From NCBI GenBank assembly GCA_017647065.1, contig JAGCLI010000122.1, positions 1 to 5,949 on the forward strand: 5,949 nt of DNA. The letters run 5' to 3'. Positions 1 to 5,949 of the stretch are shown here, one piece after another; within the stretch, counting starts at the first letter, position 1, and the number at the start of each line of letters is the position of its first letter. The notes beneath the pieces were generated by a model. It saw only the letters and a program-made list of their open reading frames with translations, was not told the DNA's origin and searched no databases. This DNA comes from Bacteroidales bacterium. Its GTDB lineage: Bacteria > Bacteroidota > Bacteroidia > Bacteroidales > P3. A program made the translations under genes and the position numbers.

Positions 1-2
1 AG

Positions 3-428
3 AACTTTTTATTAAACAAAAGAGAGAGTTTAAACCTTGATTTTAACAACAAAATTTCCAATGCAGACCTTGTAAGAATAGGCCTTATGTTAGGATTTGA
101 CTACAACAAAATGAACAAAGCCTTTGGTCAATACCGACAACGCTTAGGCGAGAAAAAAGCATTAAATTGCAATTACTGTCCCAAAAGCAAAGAATCCTTT
201 ATCAACGGCAGTCCAATAGTCAAAGACCTACAATCAATCCTAAAAGACAATTGCGTACCCTACATTTACACCGACCAAACAGAAGAAGAGAAAAAAACTT
301 ACTTGAAAATCATCGGTCAAGACTACCAAATAAAAGCCCAAGAAATAAACGAACAAATAAGAATTTTACAATTAGAAGCCGAACGCTACACCAACATAGC
401 AAAAAACTACCAAGAAATGACCCTATAA
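3..428 (+). CDS. 3' end of an unrecognised gene (5' partial)
   Basis: I do not recognise this protein. The reading frame has no stop from the left edge (first full codon at 3) to the TAA at 426-428, giving 141 codons. In DNA this AT-rich that is good evidence for a real gene that begins before the window. The ATG at 87 is therefore probably an internal methionine, because 28 open codons in the same frame precede it (ending ..NADLVRIGL). Visible features are a helical-looking stretch around DYNKMNKAFGQYRQRLG, a single CxxC pair (CNYC, about 56 residues in from the window edge), and a charged, Glu/Gln/Lys-rich C-terminal third (KAQEINEQIRILQLEAERY) that could form a coiled coil. No signal peptide or membrane segment is visible in this part. 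It lies 43 bp before hsdR on the same strand. No hairpin terminator is visible between them, so read-through is possible. A link to the restriction system is not shown. Confidence 0.6.
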   Translation, partial: NFLLNKRESLNLDFNNKISNADLVRIGLMLGFDYNKMNKAFGQYRQRLGEKKALNCNYCPKSKESFINGSPIVKDLQSILKDNCVPYIYTDQTEEEKKTYLKIIGQDYQIKAQEINEQIRILQLEAERYTNIAKNYQEMTL

Positions 429-443
429 TAGCAGATTTTTTTG

Positions 444-451
444 TATCTTTG
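444..451 (+). promoter_or_regulatory. putative Bacteroidota -7 promoter box for hsdR
   Basis: TATCTTTG at 444-451 fits the TAnnTTTG -7 consensus of Bacteroidota housekeeping promoters. It lies in the only gap before the restriction operon, 20 bp before the hsdR ATG. A clear -33 TTTG element is not present at the usual distance upstream, so the promoter is either weak or a chance match. A run of seven T (436-442) lies just upstream. If the box is used, the 5' leader would be only about 10-15 nt. Two purine-rich stretches precede the ATG: AAGAGGAA at 453-460, and AGAGG at 467-471, which directly touches the start codon. Neither has ideal Shine-Dalgarno spacing, which is common in this phylum. 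Confidence 0.4.
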
Positions 452-471
452 TAAGAGGAAACGAAAAGAGG

Positions 472-3400
472 ATGAATAATTTTACAGAAAATACAAGAGT
501 ACAAGTTCCAGCGGCTTTACATCTCTGCAAACTTGGTTACACTTATTTAGATAATATTATTGATTACGAGGAAAATACAAATATTCTAACAGATGTTTTT
601 ATCAATTCTCTCAAAAGACTAAATCCTGAAATAACGGATTTGGAATGTCTGCAACTTTTAAATAAAATCAAACAAATATCAAAAAATGATGATTTAGGAA
701 GAGAGTTTTACAATTTAATTTCTTCAAATAGCGGGATTAAACTAATTGATTTTGCCACCCCCGACAATAACCATTGGCATATTACTACTGAATTTACTTG
801 CGAAAACACAGAAACAAAAGACAATTTCCGTCCAGATATTACCTGCTTTATCAATGGACTTCCTCTTGCATTTATAGAAGTAAAGAAACCCAATAACAGA
901 GAAGGCATATTAGCCGAGAGAGATAGAATAAACACAAGAATGAGTAATAAGCAATTTCGCAGATTTTTCAATATTACTCAACTTATGATTTTTTCTAACA
1001 ACCAAGAATATGACAACGAAAACCGAGTTCCAATACAAGGTGCTTTTTATAGTTGTAGTTCAAAGGGCAAAGCTTTTTTCAATGTATTTAGAGAAGTAGA
1101 GCAATCTTTTATAACTCAATTTCCTTATTTAAAAATCTCGCAAGAGCAAGAGGATTGCATTTTAAATCATCGTAACTGCATAGATATAAAAAAACTTGCT
1201 GAATATCACACAAACAAAGACATAAACACCCCTACCAATAGAATTTTAACTTCAATGCTTAGCAAAGAGCGATTTCTCTATCTTTTAAAGTATGGCATTG
1301 CATACGTAAATAAAACGATTGAGCTTGAAGATGGAAGCAAAAGCACTCAATTAGAAAAGCATATAATGCGTTACCAGCAATTGTTTGCCTCTCTTTCTAT
1401 TCGTAAAAAGTTAGATTGTGGAGTAAAAAGTGGTATTATATGGCATACGCAAGGTAGTGGAAAGACTGCCCTCTCCTATTATTCGGTTAAGAGCCTAACA
1501 GATTACTTTGCTCAAAGAGACACAGTAGCAAAATTTTATTTCATAGTAGATAGAATTGCACTCATGGAGCAAGCGAGTGATGAATTTGCTTCAAGAGGAT
1601 TGATAGTAAGAACTGCCAATAGCAGAGAGGAGTTAATGAGCGACTTTCGCGATACTGCCATAGTAAATAACAACGAAGGCAAGTTAGAAATAATGGTAGT
1701 AAATATCCAAAAATTCAAAGAAGATTCAAAGAAAATAGAAATAGAAACAGGATATAACACCAATCTACAACGCATCTTCTTTATTGATGAAGCACACAGA
1801 GGCTATAATCCAAAAGGTAGTTTTCTTGCAAACCTATTAGAGGCAGACAAAAATTCAATCAAAATAGCCTTAACAGGAACTCCCCTATTAAAAGAAGAAC
1901 AAGAATCATGGAAAGTCTTTGGCAAATATATAGACACCTATTACTACGACAAATCAATAGCAGATGGTTACACTCTAAAACTAATGAGAGAACCAATTGA
2001 AACTATCTATAAAGAGCGTATAGAAAACATATTAGAGGAATTAACCCATAACATAGAGGTAAAGAAAAAAGACATTGACAAAAACAAAATCATAGAACAC
2101 GAAAGCTATCTAAATTCTTTACTTGATTATATTATTGATGACTTTAATAAATTTCGTATAGCCCAAAACGATGAGAGTGTTGGAGCAATGATTGTTTGCA
2201 AAACCAATTCTCAAGCAAGAGAGATGTATCGTCTATGGCAAGAACGCTTTCAAAAAGCAACATACATAGAAGAAAAGAAAGAAGAACTCTTATTAGTAGC
2301 TGAGCCTATGGCTCATTATGGAAAATATAAATCCAATACAAAACCTCTAAAAGCCACTTTAATCCTTCATGATGAGGGAGACAAACTTGAACGTAAAGCC
2401 TATATAGATGAATACAAAAAACAAAACAATATAGACGTTTTGATAGTAAATCAAATGCTACTTACAGGATTTGATGCACCACGTTTAAAGAAACTATACC
2501 TTGGAAGAAGCCTTGACGGACACGACCTCTTGCAAGCCCTTACAAGAGTAAATCGTCCTTACAAAGACTTTAAATATGGATATGTAGTCGATTTTGTAGA
2601 TATAAAAGAAAACTTTGATGCAACCAACGACAGATACCTAAAAGAACTCAATCGCACTGCGGAAGACTCAGATACAGAGCCAATGCCACCAATAGGAGAA
2701 ACAATAATAGTTGATAAAGATGAAATCTTGTCTAAAATAAAGATTATCAGAAGTGAACTATTCAACTACAATTATGAAAATTATGAAGAGTTTAGAAAAC
2801 AACTTGACACAATAGAAGACAAACAACGCCTTTATCAATTAAGAAACGTTTTAAATGAAACAAAGGCAATAATGAACCAAGTTAGAATCCTTGGAGATGA
2901 TGAGCTAAAAGCAAAGCTTAATAAATTACCTATTGATGCAATCCCTACTTTAATAACAGAGGTTACTCACAAAATAGAAAGGCTTAATCTATTACACAGT
3001 ACAGAAACTAAAACAGATATAGAGGCTATAATAAACCTTGCACTTTCTGAACTTGAATTTGAATTTAAGAAAGGAGTTGCCGAAGAATTAAAGATTTTTG
3101 TAAATGATATAAGAGAACAATGTCAAAGAGTACAAAGATTATTTGAAGCCAATTTTGATAAAGCAGAGGATAAATATGTAATTCTTGCAGATGAATTTAG
3201 AAAATATTTCAGAGAGAAAGGCTTTATTCCACAAAGCACAGCAGAAGCAAAGAAAAGTATAGAGTATATAAATGAAGTAATGGTAAAGATTATTGAAATC
3301 AATGCCCATAACCAAAACTTAAAACAAAAATACAAAGGAGATGAACGCTTTGCACGTATTCACAAAAGAATAAGCGAAGAAAACCAAAGCAGAGAACAAG

Positions 3401-3642
3401 CTCTCATTTCAAAAGAAGACTATGAAATACAAGAAAATCTTTTAGAGATAAAGAAAGAAATAGATGAGATAATTTTCAATGATAAGAATAGAATATTTAA
3501 CGAAGATAGTTTCAAACAAGAAGTGCTTTCTATTATCAGCCAAAAGTTAATAGATTCGGGAATTAGAGTATCTTTGAATGATAGAAAACATCTAAACAAT
3601 TTAATTACAGCAGAATATTTCAAACAGCACAATTACATATAA
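472..3642 (+). CDS. hsdR: type I restriction endonuclease subunit R (HsdR)
   Basis: This is the motor and nuclease subunit of a type I restriction enzyme. Together with HsdM and HsdS it binds unmethylated target sites, pulls in DNA using ATP, and cuts at a distance. The length of 1056 aa is normal for the family. The N-terminal nuclease domain shows RPDIT with D122 and IEVKK with E136 and K138, the D...ExK core of the PD-(D/E)XK fold. The helicase motor shows Walker A TQGSGKT (326-332), the DEAH box at 439-442 (IDEAHRG), TGTP at 468-471, motif V LLTGFDAP (663-670) and motif VI QALTRVNRP (688-696). The remainder, from about 740, is a charged, mostly helical C-terminal region that in this family contacts the methylase. 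The start at 472 gives MNNFTENTRVQVPAALHLCKLGY, the usual HsdR opening. No frameshift or missing ATPase residue is seen. hsdM follows after 10 nt, so the two are surely cotranscribed. Confidence 0.97.
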   Translation: MNNFTENTRVQVPAALHLCKLGYTYLDNIIDYEENTNILTDVFINSLKRLNPEITDLECLQLLNKIKQISKNDDLGREFYNLISSNSGIKLIDFATPDNNHWHITTEFTCENTETKDNFRPDITCFINGLPLAFIEVKKPNNREGILAERDRINTRMSNKQFRRFFNITQLMIFSNNQEYDNENRVPIQGAFYSCSSKGKAFFNVFREVEQSFITQFPYLKISQEQEDCILNHRNCIDIKKLAEYHTNKDINTPTNRILTSMLSKERFLYLLKYGIAYVNKTIELEDGSKSTQLEKHIMRYQQLFASLSIRKKLDCGVKSGIIWHTQGSGKTALSYYSVKSLTDYFAQRDTVAKFYFIVDRIALMEQASDEFASRGLIVRTANSREELMSDFRDTAIVNNNEGKLEIMVVNIQKFKEDSKKIEIETGYNTNLQRIFFIDEAHRGYNPKGSFLANLLEADKNSIKIALTGTPLLKEEQESWKVFGKYIDTYYYDKSIADGYTLKLMREPIETIYKERIENILEELTHNIEVKKKDIDKNKIIEHESYLNSLLDYIIDDFNKFRIAQNDESVGAMIVCKTNSQAREMYRLWQERFQKATYIEEKKEELLLVAEPMAHYGKYKSNTKPLKATLILHDEGDKLERKAYIDEYKKQNNIDVLIVNQMLLTGFDAPRLKKLYLGRSLDGHDLLQALTRVNRPYKDFKYGYVVDFVDIKENFDATNDRYLKELNRTAEDSDTEPMPPIGETIIVDKDEILSKIKIIRSELFNYNYENYEEFRKQLDTIEDKQRLYQLRNVLNETKAIMNQVRILGDDELKAKLNKLPIDAIPTLITEVTHKIERLNLLHSTETKTDIEAIINLALSELEFEFKKGVAEELKIFVNDIREQCQRVQRLFEANFDKAEDKYVILADEFRKYFREKGFIPQSTAEAKKSIEYINEVMVKIIEINAHNQNLKQKYKGDERFARIHKRISEENQSREQALISKEDYEIQENLLEIKKEIDEIIFNDKNRIFNEDSFKQEVLSIISQKLIDSGIRVSLNDRKHLNNLITAEYFKQHNYI

Positions 3643-3652
3643 ACACATATAT

Positions 3653-5314
3653 ATGAGCAATAAAGATATAACAAGATTAACCATAGAGTTAATTGATTCA
3701 TTAAAAAGCACAACAGAAGCTTTTGGATTAGCAGGAACAGGTTGGGAATACAAAATAGTTACTGAAATTTTCTTATATAAATTCTTTAATGACAAGTTTG
3801 GCTACGAAGCGAAAAAGAATAAAATATACGGAAAACGACTTAGTGAAGCAGAAAAGTGGGATAAAGAATACGACTCCTTCACAGAAGAAGATGTTGAAGA
3901 TTTATTCAGCTATTTACCTGCATCAGTTCCAAGACTAAAACCAGAACACACTTTATCTCATGTATATAATTCAGCAAATAAAAGTGATTTTGCAACTCTT
4001 TTAGATGATACTTTACTTAATATTGCATCTCTAAACTCCGACACCTTTGCAGTTACTACTTCAGGTAACAGCAAGGTAAACATATTTAGTCAAATCACTA
4101 CTTACGTTACAGACACCAACAAGAGAGATGAATTTGCGAAATCTCTTATAAGAAACATAGCATCTTTTAATTTCGAGGAAGTATTCTCCGAAAAGTACGA
4201 TTTCTTCTCCGGTATTTTTGAGCATCTTCTTAAAGGATTTAATAATGCAAGCGGTGGAAAATATGCAGAATATTACACACCAAGAGCAATAGCACAAGTT
4301 ATGGCTCGCCTATTGGTTGGAGATAATGCAGATTTAAGAGGAATGACTTGTTATGACCCCTCAGCTGGTACAGGAACTTTACTTATGGCATTGGCACATC
4401 AAATCGGAGAAAGCAGATGTTCTATTTATAGTCAAGATATTTCAGAAAAATCAAGCGAAATGTTAAGACTTAACCTTATTCTTAACAATCTTTCCTCTTC
4501 CCTACCCAACGTAATACAAGGAAACACACTTCTTGAACCCTCTCATAAAGAAAACAATGGTAGTCTTAAAAAGTTTGATTTCATAGTTTCTAATCCACCT
4601 TTCAAATTAGACTTTCCTGAATACAGAGACACCTTAGCAACAGACACAACAAGATTTTGGGCAGGAGTTCCTAATGCAGTCAAAAAAGTAGATCCCAACA
4701 AACCTAAAATGGCTATTTACACTTGCTTTATACAACACGTATTAAATTCCCTTAAAGACACAGGAAAGTGCGCAATAGTTGTTCCAACAGGATTTATTAC
4801 GGCAAAGAGTGGAGTTGAAAAAAAGATTCTTGAACGCATAGTAAATGAAAAGTGGGTTTATGGTTGTGTTTCTATGCCTTCAAACGTATTTGCCACAACA
4901 GGCACTAACGTATCAGTCTTATTCTTTGACAAATCAAGAAATAACGAAAAGGTAATCTTGATTGACGCTAGCAAATTGGGAGAAGAGTACAAGGAAGGCA
5001 ACAATCAAAAACGCCGATTGAGAGATTTTGAAATAGACAAAATAGTTAATACTTTCCAAAACAAAGAAAGCATTGAGGACTTCTCGGTTGCAGTAGGCTA
5101 TGATGAAATTAAAGAAAAGGGTTGTTCACTATCAGCAGGGCAATATTTTGATATAAAGATAGATTATGTAGATATTACCGAAGAAGAATTTAACCAAAGA
5201 ATGACAGACTACAAAACAACACTAACACAACAATTTGCAGAAAGTCATCGCCTTGAAGCTGAAATAATGAAGCAATTAGATTCTTTGAAATTTAATAAAA
5301 TAAACAAGGGATAA
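3653..5314 (+). CDS. hsdM: type I N6-adenine DNA methyltransferase subunit M (HsdM)
   Basis: This subunit transfers a methyl group from S-adenosylmethionine to the N6 of adenine in the host's copies of the target site, protecting them from HsdR. It acts in the cytoplasm as part of an M2S (modification) or R2M2S (restriction) complex. The length of 553 aa is typical. An N-terminal helical HsdM_N domain covers about residues 5-165. The motif X region GGKYAEYYTPR (201-211) is followed by the AdoMet-binding motif I DPSAGTGTLL (235-244) and the catalytic motif IV NPPF (314-317). DPSAGTGT replaces the more common DPACGTGG, but the glycine-rich loop is preserved and I believe this wording is normal for this HsdM subfamily. 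The C-terminal part contains LSAGQYFDI (493-501) and then a Glu-rich helix (about 505-545) of the type that contacts HsdS. The ATG at 3653 follows the hsdR stop by 10 nt with no Shine-Dalgarno sequence. The stop overlaps the next gene's ATG by one base. Confidence 0.97.
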   Translation: MSNKDITRLTIELIDSLKSTTEAFGLAGTGWEYKIVTEIFLYKFFNDKFGYEAKKNKIYGKRLSEAEKWDKEYDSFTEEDVEDLFSYLPASVPRLKPEHTLSHVYNSANKSDFATLLDDTLLNIASLNSDTFAVTTSGNSKVNIFSQITTYVTDTNKRDEFAKSLIRNIASFNFEEVFSEKYDFFSGIFEHLLKGFNNASGGKYAEYYTPRAIAQVMARLLVGDNADLRGMTCYDPSAGTGTLLMALAHQIGESRCSIYSQDISEKSSEMLRLNLILNNLSSSLPNVIQGNTLLEPSHKENNGSLKKFDFIVSNPPFKLDFPEYRDTLATDTTRFWAGVPNAVKKVDPNKPKMAIYTCFIQHVLNSLKDTGKCAIVVPTGFITAKSGVEKKILERIVNEKWVYGCVSMPSNVFATTGTNVSVLFFDKSRNNEKVILIDASKLGEEYKEGNNQKRRLRDFEIDKIVNTFQNKESIEDFSVAVGYDEIKEKGCSLSAGQYFDIKIDYVDITEEEFNQRMTDYKTTLTQQFAESHRLEAEIMKQLDSLKFNKINKG

Positions 5315-5316
5315 TG
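5312..5316 (+). promoter_or_regulatory. TAATG stop/start overlap coupling hsdM to the DUF1016 gene
   Basis: The hsdM stop TAA (5312-5314) shares its last base with the ATG (5314-5316) of the next gene. Such one-base overlaps normally mean one mRNA and translation re-initiation by the same ribosome. AAGGG at 5306-5310 is a possible weak Shine-Dalgarno sequence, but it is only 3 nt from the ATG. The overlap supports both the chosen start and membership of the DUF1016 gene in the hsd operon. Confidence 0.75.
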
Positions 5317-5949
5317 AGTAGAAATCTGACTATTATAGATAAAGATTACGCACAATGGGTAGAAGACCTTAGTGTACGATATCGTCAAAGTCAAATTAGG
5401 GCTTCTGTCAAAGTTAATCGAGAATTGCTAAGATATTATTGGGAACTCGGTCGTGATATAGAGGAAATGCATGTTGAAGAACGCTGGGGAGAGAGCGTCA
5501 TCAAAAATCTATCTATTGATTTACAACATAAGAATCCTAATGCAAAAGGGCTATCTGTTCGTAATATCTATTATTGCAAGAAGTTTTATTTACTTTATCG
5601 TCAATACTTTGCAATTTTGCCACAAGCTGTGGCACAATTAGAAGATGGAAAAGTGCCACAAGCTGTGGCACAATTGAATGAAGTCTTATTTTCTATCCCT
5701 TGGGGGCATCATCGTTACGTAATGGATAAGTTTAGTGAAGAACCAGCAAAGGCTTTTTACTATATACGAAAGACTATGGAAGAAGGTTGGAGCCGTGAGG
5801 TAATGCTTATTCAAATGGATACCAACCTCTATGAACGAGAAGGTAAAGCATTGACAAACTTTACACGCACACTACCTACTGAAACAAGTGAACTTGCCCA
5901 AGAACTTACAAAAGACCCTTATAATTTTGCTTTTACAGGGATCACATGA
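5314..5949 (+). CDS. DUF1016 N-terminal domain protein (YhcG family), lacking the nuclease half
   Basis: This protein belongs to the DUF1016/YhcG family. Full-length members, roughly 330-380 aa, join an N-terminal DUF1016_N domain to a C-terminal PD-(D/E)XK nuclease domain; their exact role is not settled. Family signatures are VNRELLRYYWELGRDIEEM (34-52), RWGESVIKNLSIDL (57-70), GLSVRNIYYCKKFY (79-92) and IPWGHHRYVMDK (128-139). The linker sequence FTRTLP...LAQELTKDPYNFAFTGIT (183-211) then ends at TGA, just where full-length relatives continue into the nuclease domain, so no D...ExK is encoded here. Residues 103-121 hold PQAVAQL twice, from a DNA repeat. The gene overlaps hsdM by one base, a place where type I loci often carry passenger genes before hsdS. 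Arginine codons are mostly CGN (12 of 15), against 6 of 19 in hsdM, hinting at a separate origin. It may be a truncated pseudogene, the first part of a split gene, or a working short form. Family assignment is firm; function is not. Confidence 0.88.
   Translation: MSRNLTIIDKDYAQWVEDLSVRYRQSQIRASVKVNRELLRYYWELGRDIEEMHVEERWGESVIKNLSIDLQHKNPNAKGLSVRNIYYCKKFYLLYRQYFAILPQAVAQLEDGKVPQAVAQLNEVLFSIPWGHHRYVMDKFSEEPAKAFYYIRKTMEEGWSREVMLIQMDTNLYEREGKALTNFTRTLPTETSELAQELTKDPYNFAFTGIT
5618..5675 (+). repeat. two-copy direct repeat, 36-bp period, each copy containing a palindrome
   Basis: A 22-bp sequence occurs identically at 5618-5639 and 5654-5675, 36 bp (12 codons) apart and in the same frame, so both copies encode PQAVAQL (residues 103-109 and 115-121). 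Each copy contains the perfect inverted repeat TGCCACA-AGC-TGTGGCA (5618-5634 and 5654-5670). In the second copy the arms extend to 8 bp (5653-5660 with 5664-5671). The bases flanking the 22 bp differ between copies. Gain or loss of a 36-bp unit would keep the reading frame. It lies just before the IPWGHHR motif, in a segment I recall as variable among DUF1016 proteins. Confidence 0.9.

Noticed and set aside
167..454. Overlapping open frame in the +2 phase of the first gene.
   Set aside because: Its translation is rich in Arg, Asn and Pro with no domain-like pattern, while the competing frame is open to the window edge and has normal composition.
429..471. T-run at 436-442 as part of an intrinsic terminator for the first gene.
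   Set aside because: No GC-rich hairpin precedes it, so it does not form a recognisable terminator.
708..971. Minus-strand open frames within hsdR and hsdM (this one and several similar).
   Set aside because: They are Ser/Leu/Ile/Phe-rich antisense shadows of conserved genes, with no start signals or family resemblance.
1188..1194. Run of seven A in hsdR as a possible phase-variation or frameshift site.
   Set aside because: It encodes Lys-Lys in an otherwise intact frame. Such runs are expected by chance in A-rich coding DNA, and nothing nearby suggests use.
2301..2315. Perfect inverted repeat TGAGCC-TAT-GGCTCA in hsdR.
   Set aside because: It is short, single-copy, and lies inside well-conserved coding sequence (Ala-Glu-Pro-Met-Ala-His). 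With no T-run after it, it is not a terminator and is best explained by chance.
3640..3655. AT-repeat stretch between hsdR and hsdM as a promoter or variable-length switch.
   Set aside because: The (AT) run is very short and no TAnnTTTG box is present. A 10-nt spacer within an operon needs no separate promoter.

Overview
This window is the core of a type I restriction-modification locus. It most likely comes from a low-GC member of the Bacteroidota. The support for that is the AT-rich composition (lines sampled by eye run about 33-42% GC), AGA-dominated arginine codons in the methylase gene, a TATCTTTG box fitting the Bacteroidota -7 promoter consensus just before the first restriction gene, weak or absent Shine-Dalgarno sequences, and protein wording typical of that phylum. 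The genus cannot be fixed from the sequence.

Layout, all on the + strand. (1) Up to position 428 is the 3' end of an unrecognised gene; its frame is already open at the left edge. (2) A 43-bp gap carries the likely promoter. (3) 472-3642 encodes a full-length HsdR (1056 aa), the PD-(D/E)XK nuclease and DEAH translocase subunit. (4) After a 10-nt spacer, 3653-5314 encodes a full-length HsdM (553 aa), the N6-adenine methylase subunit. (5) Overlapping the hsdM stop by one base (TAATG), 5314-5949 encodes a 211-aa protein of the DUF1016/YhcG family. It contains the N-terminal domain and stops where the family normally continues into its PD-(D/E)XK nuclease domain. The window ends exactly on that stop codon. 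There is no gap over 300 bp without a gene.

How the parts work together: HsdM needs an HsdS specificity subunit to recognise DNA, and HsdR joins the M-S complex to translocate and cleave unmodified DNA. No hsdS is present here; it is expected downstream of the window. The DUF1016 gene sits in the position of an operon passenger between hsdM and the presumed hsdS, and translation of the two is probably coupled.

The restriction genes look intact and ordinary. The points most worth a second look are in the last gene: the missing nuclease half with an ATGA stop/start overlap, a 36-bp-period repeat with a palindrome in each copy, and arginine codon use unlike hsdM. I see no strong evidence for a wholly new system.
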